64,000 nucleotides of DNA from Paenarthrobacter sp. JL.01a (GTDB lineage: Bacteria > Actinomycetota > Actinomycetes > Actinomycetales > Micrococcaceae). Both the position numbers and the translations under genes were made by a program. The notes under the pieces are model-generated. The model had not been told where the DNA came from, searched no databases, and was given only the letters and a program-made list of their open reading frames with translations. Location of the stretch: positions 3,100,001 through 3,164,000 of the forward strand of contig NZ_CP104877.1 of the NCBI RefSeq assembly GCF_025452095.1. The letters are read 5' to 3'. Of this stretch, positions 46,436 through 55,609 are shown in pieces; position 1 is the stretch's first letter; every line of letters starts with the position of its first letter.

Positions 46436-47404
46436 TCACTCCCCCGCAGGTCGAAAGGCAGGGAAGCTGCCCACCGCCGTCGTTATGCTTTCGGCCGCCT
46501 CCACACCGTCCAGGATGGCCAAGCGGACCGCTTCGGCCGCCGCGCTTTGCAGGGTAATCAGCGATACCTGCCGCGCCTGTTCGCTGCTTCGGTCAAGGGC
46601 GACGGCGCCAGTCGCCAGGGCGAAAACGGTGTCGCCGTCCGCCAAAGTGTGGGACGGATCAAGCGCCCGCGCCAAGCCCGCATGCCCGGACGAAGCAGTC
46701 CTCTTGCACTCAGCCACATCCAAAACCGCATTCGTAGCGATCACCACGAGCGTCGTGTTCAGTGCCGCTGGACCTGCCGCCCTCTGCACGCTCGGTCGTT
46801 CCTCGCTTAGACGCGCGCTGCGGGGCGCCAGTCCCACCGGCGAACCCAACGCGTTGACCACGGCGATGGCTCCAACGACGACGCCACCCTCGAGTTCGAT
46901 TGACGACGTTCCGACACCACCCTTGTACTGTCCGCGGGCAACGACGGCACCGGTACCGGCACCAACGTTTCCGCGTTCGACGGCGGCATGGTCACCTGAG
47001 GCGAAGGCCGCGGCAGCTGCCTGGTAACCCATCTCCTGGTCGGGTCGGGCGTGCGCGTCGCCACCGCGGCCGAGGTCGAAGATGGCAGCGGCCGGAACAA
47101 TCGGAACCACGGTGCCGGGGACGGCGAATCCCCGCCCTTGTTCTTCGCACCATCGTTGGGCGCCATGGGCCGACACCAGACCGAAGGCACTCCCGCCGGT
47201 CAGCACCACCGCGTCCACCGTCGAGACCAGGGTGGTGGGGTCGAGGGCGTCCGTCTCATGCGTTCCCGGGCCTCCGCCGCGCACGTCAACCGATCCAACG
47301 GTTCCCACAGGCGGAAGGACGACGGTCACGCCACTGAGCCACCCGTCGTCGTTCTTCTGCACATGCCCAATCCGGATGCCCTCAACATCGGTGATCGACT
47401 TCAT
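46436..47404 (-). CDS. P1-family N-terminal nucleophile hydrolase, NylC/DmpA type
   Basis: Members self-cleave into two chains and use the new N-terminal Ser or Thr as nucleophile. In this 322-residue protein the predicted cleavage is Asn216-Thr217 within AALNTTLVVIATNA; the N-T junction followed by ECKRTASSGHAGLARAL and DGDTVFALATG resembles 6-aminohexanoate-oligomer hydrolase NylC more than DmpA, which cleaves Gly-Ser. The substrate could be a peptide, a beta-peptide or an amide oligomer. ATG 47404 has GGAG upstream; the ORF extends to 47446. Confidence 0.82.
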   Translation of the reverse strand: MKSITDVEGIRIGHVQKNDDGWLSGVTVVLPPVGTVGSVDVRGGGPGTHETDALDPTTLVSTVDAVVLTGGSAFGLVSAHGAQRWCEEQGRGFAVPGTVVPIVPAAAIFDLGRGGDAHARPDQEMGYQAAAAAFASGDHAAVERGNVGAGTGAVVARGQYKGGVGTSSIELEGGVVVGAIAVVNALGSPVGLAPRSARLSEERPSVQRAAGPAALNTTLVVIATNAVLDVAECKRTASSGHAGLARALDPSHTLADGDTVFALATGAVALDRSSEQARQVSLITLQSAAAEAVRLAILDGVEAAESITTAVGSFPAFRPAGE

Positions 47405-47638
47405 GGCTCCATTCTCCACCCCGGCACCATCGGCTGTCCGTAACAAAACGGGAGCCGAACCTCAAATACGAATGCGCGGGTAACGCCCGGTGAACGATCC
47501 CGGAAGTGTAAGACAACTCTCGCTACGGAGGACACTTTTGGCGCTGGAGGCCATGGCCAATGTGGTGAGCTAGGCCTGTCTTCGCCGCCCCTGTGAGGGA
47601 GCAGGCGCCCCCGCATTCGCCGAAACCGTGAGTACTAC
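47405..47638 (+). other. Divergent intergenic region before the sugar importer
   Basis: This 234-nt region lies between the hydrolase gene and the ABC importer. An imperfect palindrome around GGCGCTGGAGGCCATGGCC (about 47539-47557) could be an operator, but it does not match a family I can name. No clear promoter was picked. Confidence 0.3.
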
Positions 47639-48574
47639 ATGACTGCCCCTTTGATAAACATGAGCAGCGCCGCGCCCGTTCAGGCACGGCCGCGCTGGTC
47701 CGGCCGGAGCCGCAAGGATTTCGTGGTGTTCCTGGCCATGGCCTTGCCAAACCTGCTGTTGATCGGAACCTTCACCTATTGGCCCCTGATCAACAACATC
47801 TACTACTCCACGCTGGACTGGACCCTTGGGTCAGCCAAGGCCACGGTGGTGGGGATGCAGAACTACGTCACGTTCTTCACCAGCGAGGATGCTCCCAAGG
47901 TCCTGGGAACCACGGCAACCTTTACTGTGCTGACGGTAGGCGGCTCCATGATCCTGGGCTTGCTGGTCGCCTTGGCCTTGAACTCAAAAGTCCGGGGCAC
48001 CACTTTCGCCCGCTCTGCGGTGTTCGCGCCCTATGTGTTGTCAGGCGTCGGCGTCGGCTTGGTGTGGTTGTTCATCTTCGATCCCGGGTACGGAGTCCTC
48101 GCCTGGATTCTCCGGGGCCTGGGCCAACAGAGCCCGCAGTGGATCAACGACCCCCAACTCTCACTGGTGATGGTGATCATCGTCTACGTGTGGAAGAACC
48201 TGGGCTACTGCGCCGTGGTCTTCCTGGCGGGGCTGCAGTCCCTTCCCCGCGATGTGATGGAGGCTGCCGCATTGGACGGGGCCAACAGTGTCCGGCGTTT
48301 CTTCTACATCTCACTGCCGCTGCTGTCCCCCACCACGTTCTTCCTTCTGATCACCACCATGCTCAGCTCCTTGCAGGCCTTCGACCTCATCCGCATCATG
48401 ACACCGCTGGGCAACGGCACCAGCACCCTGATCTACGAGGCCTACCTTCAAGCCTTCGGTGCGTACAACAGGGCCGGCTACTCGGCCGCGATTTCGGTGA
48501 TCCTCTTCGCCATCCTGCTGATCATCACCGTCCTCCAACTGCGGTTCGTAGAGCGAAAGGTCCACTACTCATGA
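47639..48574 (+). CDS. Sugar ABC transporter permease (MalF/UgpA type)
   Basis: The 311-residue inner-membrane protein has six predicted helices and the EAA loop EAAALDGANSVRRFFYISLPLL (about residues 215-236 carry it), which docks to the ATPase. No ATPase gene is in the operon, so a shared MsiK-like ATPase is likely. Stop and next start overlap (ATGA). Confidence 0.9.
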   Translation: MTAPLINMSSAAPVQARPRWSGRSRKDFVVFLAMALPNLLLIGTFTYWPLINNIYYSTLDWTLGSAKATVVGMQNYVTFFTSEDAPKVLGTTATFTVLTVGGSMILGLLVALALNSKVRGTTFARSAVFAPYVLSGVGVGLVWLFIFDPGYGVLAWILRGLGQQSPQWINDPQLSLVMVIIVYVWKNLGYCAVVFLAGLQSLPRDVMEAAALDGANSVRRFFYISLPLLSPTTFFLLITTMLSSLQAFDLIRIMTPLGNGTSTLIYEAYLQAFGAYNRAGYSAAISVILFAILLIITVLQLRFVERKVHYS

Positions 48575-49473
48575 GCGCCCCGGCACCGGTCCTGGTTCGT
48601 GAAGAAACCGAACAAGCCGCTCCTCCCGAACGTCCCCTGTCCAGGTCCAATCTCCTCCAGACAGTGGCAACGGGGTATGTCCCGCTGATCATCGCCACCC
48701 TGGTGGTGTTCCTGCCCTTGTTGTGGATGCTCCTGAGCTCCTTCAAGCAGCCCGGCGAGATCGTCACCATGGATCTGAAGATCCTCCCGGAGACGCTGAA
48801 CCTGCAGAACTACGTGACAGCCATGACCACGGTCCCGTTCGCACAGTTCTTCGCCAACAGCCTGATCGTCACCGTGGTGGGATCGTCCATCAAGGTGGTC
48901 CTGGCAATCCTCACCGCCTACGCCCTGGTATTCGTGCGTTTTCCGTTCAAGAACGTCATCTTCATGTTGATCCTGGTGGCCCTCATGGTCCCGGCGCAGG
49001 TCTCGATCCTGCCCAATTACATCCTGATCGCCGGTATGGGCGGCAAGAACACCCTGTGGGGCATCATCCTGCCGGGGCTTGGCACCGCGTTCGGAACCTT
49101 CCTCCTGCGCCAGCACTTCCTGACCTTGCCGCCGTCGATCCTTGAGGCCGCGGAGATTGATGGGGCAGGCCATTGGCGCAGGCTGTGGCAGATCATCGTC
49201 CCTGTGTCCGTACCGTCCATCGCCACGGTGGCACTGGTGACCGTGGTCAGTGAATGGAACGACTACATCTGGCCCCTGATCATCACCGACCGGCCCGAAA
49301 CAATGACGCTGCCCGTTGGCCTGACCTTGCTCCAGAACTCCGAAGGCAACGGCGCGGGCTGGGGAATCCTCATGGCCGGAGCGGTACTGGTGATCGTCCC
49401 CATCCTGCTGGTATTCGCCGCACTCCAGCGCTACATCGTTGCCGGGCTGACCCAAGGCAGTGTCACCGGTTGA
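48571..49473 (+). CDS. Sugar ABC transporter permease (MalG/UgpE type)
   Basis: The 300-residue partner permease has six helices and the EAA loop EAAEIDGAGHWRRLWQIIVP (about residue 195). ATG 48571 overlaps the upstream gene by 4 nt; the ORF reads further upstream in another frame of the first permease and is trimmed. Substrate class is CUT1 carbohydrates. Confidence 0.9.
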   Translation: MSAPAPVLVREETEQAAPPERPLSRSNLLQTVATGYVPLIIATLVVFLPLLWMLLSSFKQPGEIVTMDLKILPETLNLQNYVTAMTTVPFAQFFANSLIVTVVGSSIKVVLAILTAYALVFVRFPFKNVIFMLILVALMVPAQVSILPNYILIAGMGGKNTLWGIILPGLGTAFGTFLLRQHFLTLPPSILEAAEIDGAGHWRRLWQIIVPVSVPSIATVALVTVVSEWNDYIWPLIITDRPETMTLPVGLTLLQNSEGNGAGWGILMAGAVLVIVPILLVFAALQRYIVAGLTQGSVTG

Positions 49474-49522
49474 TTCTCCACCGCATTATTCGCATCAACG
49501 TCAGTTATTGAGAGGAAGCACC

Positions 49523-50869
49523 ATGAGCACCACCCTTGACCGCCGCCATTTCCTGGGTCTGGCGGGCCTCGGAGCCGGAGCTGCGGCCCTCGCCGCTTGC
49601 GGCGGACCGTCGACGGCGGGTACGGCAGACGCCGTCGACACCGGAACCATCGACTTCAGCGGCGTAAAGCCGGCAGCCTCCATCGACTTCTGGACCAACC
49701 ACCCCGGCAAGTCGCAGGACGTGGAGAAGGCCATTATCGATAAGTTCCACGCCAAGTTCCCGGACATCAAGGTCAACCTGGTCACCGCCGGGGCCAACTA
49801 CGAGGAAATCGCCCAGAAGTTCCAGACTTCCCAGGCGGCCAAGACCGGCTTGCCGGCCCTGGTGGTCCTTTCCGACGTCTGGTGGTTCCGCTACTTCTCC
49901 AACGGCAGCATCATCCCCCTCGATAGCCTGGTCAAGCAGCTCGACATCAAGATCGACGACTTCCAGAAATCACTGGTGGACGACTACAAGTACGACGACA
50001 AGCAGTGGGCACTGCCGTACGGCCGTTCCACCCCGTTGTTCTACTACAACAAGGATCACTTCAAGGCAGCGGGCCTCCCCGACCGCGCACCGGCCACGTG
50101 GCAGGAGTTCGCGGAGTGGGCCCCGAAGCTCAAGGCCACCTCAGGGGCCCAGTACGCCTACATCTACCCTGCCCTCGCCGGCTACGCCGGGTGGACGCTG
50201 CAAAACAACCTGTGGGGCTGGGGCGGCGGCTGGTCCAAGGGCTGGGACATTACCTGCGACTCCAAGGAATCGGTGGCAGCGCTTCAATGGGCCCAGGACT
50301 CCATCTACAAGGATGGCTGGGCAGGTGTTTCCTCCAAGGAAGCAGCTGACGACTTCGCCGCCGGCATCACGTCCTCCACCATTTCCTCGACCGGCTCACT
50401 CCTGGGCGTCCTGAAGGCAGCGAAGTTCAATGTCGGCGTCGGATTCCTGCCCGGCGGTCCCGAGGCCCCCAGCGGCGTCTGCCCCACCGGCGGTGCCGGT
50501 CTGGGCATCCCCAGCGGCATCACCAAGGAAGAGCAGCTGGCCGCTGCGACATTCCTCAAGTTCATGACCGAGCCGGAGAACACTGCTGCATTCTCCGCCG
50601 CTACCGGCTATATGCCCACCCGGGTCTCGGCTGACATGTCCGCTGTCCTCGCGGCGACGCCGCAGATCAAGACAGCCATGGACCAGCTCGCAGCCACCAA
50701 GGTCCAGGACAACGCACGCGTGTTCCTACCGGGCGCGGACCAGGAAATGGCCAAGTCGGCAGCCAAAATCCTCACCCAGCAGGGCGACGTACAGGCCACC
50801 ATGAATGAGCTGAAGAAGACGCTTGAAGGCATCTACACCAAGGACGTCAAGCCGAAGCTGAAGTCCTGA
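49523..50869 (+). CDS. Sugar ABC transporter substrate-binding lipoprotein (UgpB-like)
   Basis: The 448-residue solute-binding protein has a Tat-type N-terminus and lipobox (DRRHFLGLAGLG...ALAAC), so it is probably exported folded and anchored by a lipidated Cys. The mature part is a family 1 binding protein (IDFWTNHPGKSQDVEKAI; the Trp-rich LWGWGGGW segment may line the sugar site). The UgpB-like pattern suggests a glycerol-phosphate or oligosaccharide substrate, not proven. Confidence 0.88.
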   Translation: MSTTLDRRHFLGLAGLGAGAAALAACGGPSTAGTADAVDTGTIDFSGVKPAASIDFWTNHPGKSQDVEKAIIDKFHAKFPDIKVNLVTAGANYEEIAQKFQTSQAAKTGLPALVVLSDVWWFRYFSNGSIIPLDSLVKQLDIKIDDFQKSLVDDYKYDDKQWALPYGRSTPLFYYNKDHFKAAGLPDRAPATWQEFAEWAPKLKATSGAQYAYIYPALAGYAGWTLQNNLWGWGGGWSKGWDITCDSKESVAALQWAQDSIYKDGWAGVSSKEAADDFAAGITSSTISSTGSLLGVLKAAKFNVGVGFLPGGPEAPSGVCPTGGAGLGIPSGITKEEQLAAATFLKFMTEPENTAAFSAATGYMPTRVSADMSAVLAATPQIKTAMDQLAATKVQDNARVFLPGADQEMAKSAAKILTQQGDVQATMNELKKTLEGIYTKDVKPKLKS

Positions 50870-50885
50870 CCCTGTGGGACAAAGC

Positions 50886-50917
50886 AAGAGCGCGGCTACT
50901 GCAGTAGCCGCGCTCTT
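50886..50917. terminator. Bidirectional intrinsic terminator
   Basis: A perfect 32-nt palindrome beginning AAGAGCGCGGCTACTG. It lies 16 nt after the substrate-binding protein stop and 12 nt after the map stop on the other strand, so it can terminate both convergent units. The plus-strand tail is CTTATTC. Confidence 0.88.
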
Positions 50918-50929
50918 CTTATTCAGGTG

Positions 50930-51757
50930 CTACGGGATCGGGACAGGAACGACGCCGAGGGGCGCCAATTGTGCGGCGCCTCCATCGGGGGCGGACAGTA
51001 CCCAGATGCCCTTTTCGTGGACAGCTACCGAATGCTCCCACTGGCAGGAACGCTTGCCGTCTGTGGTGACGACGGTCCAGTCGTCGTCCAGCGTGGCGGT
51101 TTCGATGTCACCGCGAACCAGCATGGGCTCGATGGCAAGGCAAAGCCCGGGACGGATCTTGGGACCACGGTGGCTGGTCCTGTAGTTCAGGACATCCGGT
51201 GCCATGTGCATCTCGGAACCGATGCCATGGCCGACGTAGTCCTCCAGGATGCCAAGGGGCTTGCCGGGGACAGACGAGACGTAGTCATCGATTGCGTTCC
51301 CGATGTCGCCTACGAACTTACCCTTGGCCAGCGCCGCGATACCACGCCACATGGCTGCTTCGGTGACGTCCGAGAGGCGCTGGTCTTCAGGGTCCGCGGT
51401 GCCCACGATGACCGTCCGTGCCGAGTCGGAGTGCCAGCCATCAACGATGCAGCCACCGTCGATGGAGATGATGTCGCCGTCCTGGAGAACGCGCCCGCCG
51501 GGGATGCCGTGGACCACTTCCTCGTTCACGGAGGTGCAGATCGTGGCCGGGAAGCCGTGGTACCCGAGGAAGTTGGACTTGGCACCGGCGTCGTTGAGCA
51601 CGGCGGCAAAGACGTCGTCCAGGTCCTTGGTGGTGACTCCGGGCTTGGCAGCGGCAACGGCAGCATCCAGTGCCCTGCTCAGGACAAGCCCGGCCTGGTG
51701 CATGGTGCGCATCTGCTCGTTGCTCTTGTATTCAATGCGGGGCTGACCGAACGCCAT
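50930..51757 (-). CDS. map: Methionine aminopeptidase, type I
   Basis: The enzyme removes N-terminal Met from nascent proteins. The 275-residue pita-bread-fold protein shows the metal ligands: Asp in ISIDGGCIVDGWHSDSART, His in GHGIGSEMH, Glu in AIEPML and Glu in QWEHSVAV. It lacks the N-terminal SH3-binding extension. It lies 33 nt downstream of the OleD-like gene and may be read through from that cluster, replacing the usual adk-map neighbourhood. Confidence 0.96.
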   Translation of the reverse strand: MAFGQPRIEYKSNEQMRTMHQAGLVLSRALDAAVAAAKPGVTTKDLDDVFAAVLNDAGAKSNFLGYHGFPATICTSVNEEVVHGIPGGRVLQDGDIISIDGGCIVDGWHSDSARTVIVGTADPEDQRLSDVTEAAMWRGIAALAKGKFVGDIGNAIDDYVSSVPGKPLGILEDYVGHGIGSEMHMAPDVLNYRTSHRGPKIRPGLCLAIEPMLVRGDIETATLDDDWTVVTTDGKRSCQWEHSVAVHEKGIWVLSAPDGGAAQLAPLGVVPVPIP

Positions 51758-51790
51758 GTTCTCCTCTGGAAGGTTTGCGGTTGGGACCGA

Positions 51791-52702
51791 TCAGGCCCCG
51801 TGCTCCAACCATTTTCCCGCATCGGAGACCGTGGTCGAAATTGGCTCGATTCCCAGCTCGTGGCGCAGCCGGTCCAAGCGATAGGTTCGCTGTTTCCCCA
51901 CTTGGCTGACTGCGTAGCGGGTGACCTTCGGAGCGCGGCCGCTGACCCGGGAAACTGACTCCGAAACCGCTGCGAGCGCCATCGCCGCAAGCTCGGGAAG
52001 GTAGGCGATGGGGACACCGGAATGGCCTGAGACGTCCAGGACCTGCCGCAGGACGTTCCCCAGTTCCACGGGTTCGGCATCTCCGACATTAACGGCGCCC
52101 TGGACAGTGGACTGGCAAGCGGCGAGAACAGCACGGACGAGGTTGTCCACATGCGTCAGCTGGTGTTTCACCCGAGGGTTTCCCACGCTGATCAGCCGTC
52201 CGGCGGTGATGTTGCCAACCAGGCGGGGAAGGAGCGTTCGATCCCCCGGACCGTATACAGCATGCGGGCGCAGGGCGACCGCGTTGGAGTGCCTCCTCGC
52301 TTCCACATCGGCGAGCGCCTTGCTGCGGCCGTAGGCATTCAGGTGCCGTGAAGCCACCTCGTCCTCGGCGCGGTCCATGCATGGTTGCCACCAGGGATAG
52401 ACGCTGGAACTTGAGATGTGTACCAGTCGTGTGTCGGCGAAGGCCTCCGCAACTGCCCTGGTTCCCAACACGTTTGTCCGGTGAAAGAGTGCCGCGTCTC
52501 CCCAATCAGCTACGTGGGCGCCGGCGTGGACCACCGCATCCACGACCGGATGCCGGGCGGGCGGCAGCCCGGCCAAATCCCAATAGCGCAATCCCTCCCC
52601 CGGTCGGCGGGCATAGCGCACCACCTCCCATCCACGGGCTTCGGCACCACTGGCCACCGCTCCACCGATGAACCCCGTTGCACCGGTGACTGCGATTCTC
52701 AC
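51791..52702 (-). CDS. OleD-like NAD(P)-dependent reductase (extended SDR)
   Basis: OleD reduces the beta-keto acid made by OleA to a beta-hydroxy acid. The 303-residue extended SDR has TGATGFIGGAV (NAD(P) loop, residues 6-16), catalytic SSSSVYP serine and YGRSK Tyr/Lys (about residues 124-128). HAGAHVADWGDAALFHRTNVLGT and RPHAVYGPGDRTLLPRLV resemble the 3-beta-HSD/OleD subgroup. It overlaps the OleC-like gene by 4 nt and is the last gene of the cluster. Confidence 0.78.
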   Translation of the reverse strand: MRIAVTGATGFIGGAVASGAEARGWEVVRYARRPGEGLRYWDLAGLPPARHPVVDAVVHAGAHVADWGDAALFHRTNVLGTRAVAEAFADTRLVHISSSSVYPWWQPCMDRAEDEVASRHLNAYGRSKALADVEARRHSNAVALRPHAVYGPGDRTLLPRLVGNITAGRLISVGNPRVKHQLTHVDNLVRAVLAACQSTVQGAVNVGDAEPVELGNVLRQVLDVSGHSGVPIAYLPELAAMALAAVSESVSRVSGRAPKVTRYAVSQVGKQRTYRLDRLRHELGIEPISTTVSDAGKWLEHGA

Positions 52703-54414
52703 GTTTCCGCCCTTGGGACGTGGCGGGCAGCGAACATCTCCCGCAACGCCACCCGGTCAGGTTTGCGGTGCCTTCCCGAGGCAGGAAGAGCATCAAGGAC
52801 TTCGATGTGGTCCGGCAGCGCTGACTCGTCGATGATCTTGGGAAGTTCCCTGCCCAAGCGGGCCTTGAGGGCATGGGCGGGCTCATCAGGACCGCCGACG
52901 ACGGCCAGCCAAACGGCCTCGTCGCCGATGCTGTCCGGAACACCCACCATCACGGCCTGCCGCACACCGCGTAGCGCCGCGACCAATGGCTCGTACAACG
53001 CCGGATAAATGTTGGTCTTGCCCCTGATGATCATGTCCTTCTTGCGTCCGATCATGACCAAGCGGGGCGCCCCCGTTCCGCCATGGTCCAGCCGCACGAG
53101 GTCGCCGGTGGCGTGTTCCACCATGCGGTCCTGGCCGAGGTAGCCGTGGCACATGTTCGGACCGCTGGCGAACAGCTCGTGGTCTGCGGCTACCCGGATT
53201 CCGACGGCGGGCAGCGGCTCGCCGAGGAAGTCGCCTTCTCCACTGCCGTCGGGAGCCCTGAACTCCGCCTCGGTCCCGGAGGCGAAGGCCAGCTTCTCCC
53301 GCCCGTCTGCGATGGCGATGGGCAATACCTCTGTCATTCCGTAGATCAGTTTGAACTCCACATCCGGCAGGAGCTTGACCGCCCTTTCCAGGAATGGCGC
53401 AAGAATTGGCGCGGCCCCGAGCATTATTGTCTGCAGCGTTCCGGGAAGCTGCACGGAGCCCTCTTCGACGGCGTCCAGGATGGGCGCCAGCTGTGAGGGA
53501 ACCAGGAAGAGGTGCGTGGCGGCGTCGTAAGCTGTGCCGTGACCGGACGCAGGACCCAACTCTGCTGCCAGCCTCAGCGGATCGATGTGCGCAGAGAAGC
53601 CGTAACCGGGCATGGTCCAGTGAGCACCGGCGATCAAGGCCGGCAGGCCCATCATGAGCTGCTCGGAGTGGATGCGGTCACCCTCCCCGAAGGTGCACCG
53701 GGTGGACAACTGTTCGAAACCCGCCGCGAGCGAACCCCGGGTGTGGACCACGCCTTTGGGTGAGCCGGTGGTGCCCGAGGTGAAGATGATGACCGCTTCC
53801 TGTTCGGTCACCTCAGCGTCACCGGTCCTCACGTCCCGGTGCGCAGGGGCCGCTAGTGCCTTGACAGGCGAAGCACCGCGGGGCACGCCCGGCAACCATG
53901 GCCCGGAGTAGTAGTGCCGGACGTCCATCGCTCCGTAGTCGGGGAGGAGGAGCCCCCGTCTGCGTGCGATCGGGCGGAGCGGGCCCTTGGCACTGAGGGC
54001 ATACAGGAGGGACTCGGAGGCAGCCCAGCGCGGCGCGGCAAGCTCCGCACGGTCCCGAAAGAGAGCAGGCCCGATTCCGGGGTCGATAAAGACGACGGAA
54101 CCACCGGCCCGCACCACGCCCAGGGCCAGAATGAAGGCTTCCGGGCTGGGGCGGACGGAAAAGAGCATTCGCTCCCCTGAGCCGAATCCGTCATCCTGCA
54201 GCCGCCGGGCGGTTGCCTCGATGCCAGCCACCAACCCGCGGTACGTGATGGTACGACCTGGCCGTACGCCGTCGTTCCTTTGCCGGGTCCAGCGCGGCGG
54301 CCTCTTTCCTGGTGCCGTGATGGCGGGACGCTCGGGGACGCGTTCAGCGGCGGCATACACGGCGCTGATCAAGTCCGCAGTGGGGATTGAGCGGGCAGGC
54401 ACTTCCTCAGGCAT
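52699..54414 (-). CDS. OleC-like adenylate-forming enzyme
   Basis: OleC-family enzymes use ATP to close beta-hydroxy acids to beta-lactones. The 571-residue protein has the ANL core motifs: IIFTSGTTGSPKGVVHT (about residues 210-226), IYGMTEVLPIA (OleC proteins have a similar TE-LP motif), TGDLVR, GRKKDMIIRGKTNIYP and the C-terminal lysine SGRHRKPDR. Alternatively it could be an ordinary fatty acyl-CoA or acyl-AMP ligase. It overlaps both neighbours, which are cluster members. Confidence 0.78.
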   Translation of the reverse strand: MPEEVPARSIPTADLISAVYAAAERVPERPAITAPGKRPPRWTRQRNDGVRPGRTITYRGLVAGIEATARRLQDDGFGSGERMLFSVRPSPEAFILALGVVRAGGSVVFIDPGIGPALFRDRAELAAPRWAASESLLYALSAKGPLRPIARRRGLLLPDYGAMDVRHYYSGPWLPGVPRGASPVKALAAPAHRDVRTGDAEVTEQEAVIIFTSGTTGSPKGVVHTRGSLAAGFEQLSTRCTFGEGDRIHSEQLMMGLPALIAGAHWTMPGYGFSAHIDPLRLAAELGPASGHGTAYDAATHLFLVPSQLAPILDAVEEGSVQLPGTLQTIMLGAAPILAPFLERAVKLLPDVEFKLIYGMTEVLPIAIADGREKLAFASGTEAEFRAPDGSGEGDFLGEPLPAVGIRVAADHELFASGPNMCHGYLGQDRMVEHATGDLVRLDHGGTGAPRLVMIGRKKDMIIRGKTNIYPALYEPLVAALRGVRQAVMVGVPDSIGDEAVWLAVVGGPDEPAHALKARLGRELPKIIDESALPDHIEVLDALPASGRHRKPDRVALREMFAARHVPRAET

Positions 54415-55609
54415 GGGCCAACTCCAACCTCCGGTAACCAGGTATCAGCACTCCCCTGCTCACCTGGCGCGCAGCAATCCTCCACGGCCGCTGACCGTAC
54501 AGATCAAGCAGCAGCTCCAGGGTCGAATTGATCTCGGCCATGGCGAGCGGCATTCCGATGCAGAAATGCGGACCGGCACCAAACCACAGCTGGCGTGCCT
54601 CCTGGGGAGTCGGCCGGGAGGGATCGAAGTCCCCAATGCTTTTGGCGGCATGGATCGTGGAGAGCAGGATCCGGTCTCCTGCGGCCACCTTTGTGTCGCC
54701 AATCATCCCGTCGCCAATAGTGTCCCGGAGCATCATGGGCGAGGGAACCGTGAAGCGCAGCGACTCGTTGACCGCTGCGGGAACGGCGGAGCGGTCCCGG
54801 GACAGTTCGCCGAGCTGTCCACAATCGGCTATCAGCGCCACCAATCTCGGCACGAACGACACCAACGTCTCGGTGCCAACCATCACGAACGCGCTGATGA
54901 TGCCCATCGCCTCATCCTCCGACATACCAAGTCCATGCAGCCTGCCGGGGAAGGTTCCCGGGTCGCCTTCCCTGTAGGCCACCCGCACAGGACCGGCCAA
55001 AACCTCGACGGCGGCCTTTCCCTTGGCCACCTGGCCCGCCGTAAGCGACGGCCGGCCCAGGCGGACAAGGGAGGAGATGGAGGAACCGAGGTCGAAGAGC
55101 TCCCTGTCGGCCAGCCTGCCCGGGGCATCCGCAGGGATCCCCAGCAAACGGGAGATGACACCACCGGCCAGTTCCTTCACGCAGTCCACCAGATCCACCC
55201 GGCCCGGTGTGTCCAATCCGCCGCGGACGCGTGCCTCCAACGCAAGGGCCGCCGGTTCCACAATGCCCGCAACGGAACGGGGAGTGAAGATCTCTGCCAG
55301 ACGACGGCGCAGGAGCCTGTGCTCCTCGCCGTCCATGTTGAGCAGCGCTTTCGGGCCCACCACGGGAGTCCACAGCGCTCCCGAACCCGAGGGGCCGTTC
55401 TTCACGAAGAGTTCCTGGTTCATCAACACTTCGCGGACCAGCCCGGCCTCGCTGACCAGCACTCCCAACCCTGGAAGCCTCAGCACGGGACGCATTCCGC
55501 CCAACCCACGGATCACCGGATACAACACCGGGTGCGCTCCGAGGTGAACGCGGCGCTCCCACCGTTCCGCTGTGTTGCGCGCGCGCTGAGGTCCGGCTCC
55601 GCCCATCAC
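54407..55609 (-). CDS. Cytochrome P450
   Basis: The 400-residue soluble bacterial P450 has the I-helix oxygen-activation motif AFVMVGTETL, the K-helix ESLR and the heme-binding FGAGPHFCIG with Cys350 as thiolate ligand. No redox partner gene lies nearby. In the cluster context it could hydroxylate the acyl chain or lactone product; this is inference. It overlaps the OleC-like gene by 8 nt. Confidence 0.93.
   Translation of the reverse strand: MMGGAGPQRARNTAERWERRVHLGAHPVLYPVIRGLGGMRPVLRLPGLGVLVSEAGLVREVLMNQELFVKNGPSGSGALWTPVVGPKALLNMDGEEHRLLRRRLAEIFTPRSVAGIVEPAALALEARVRGGLDTPGRVDLVDCVKELAGGVISRLLGIPADAPGRLADRELFDLGSSISSLVRLGRPSLTAGQVAKGKAAVEVLAGPVRVAYREGDPGTFPGRLHGLGMSEDEAMGIISAFVMVGTETLVSFVPRLVALIADCGQLGELSRDRSAVPAAVNESLRFTVPSPMMLRDTIGDGMIGDTKVAAGDRILLSTIHAAKSIGDFDPSRPTPQEARQLWFGAGPHFCIGMPLAMAEINSTLELLLDLYGQRPWRIAARQVSRGVLIPGYRRLELAHA

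Noticed and set aside
47530..47570. LacI-type operator before the sugar importer
   Set aside because: The palindrome is imperfect and does not match a known operator closely enough to call.
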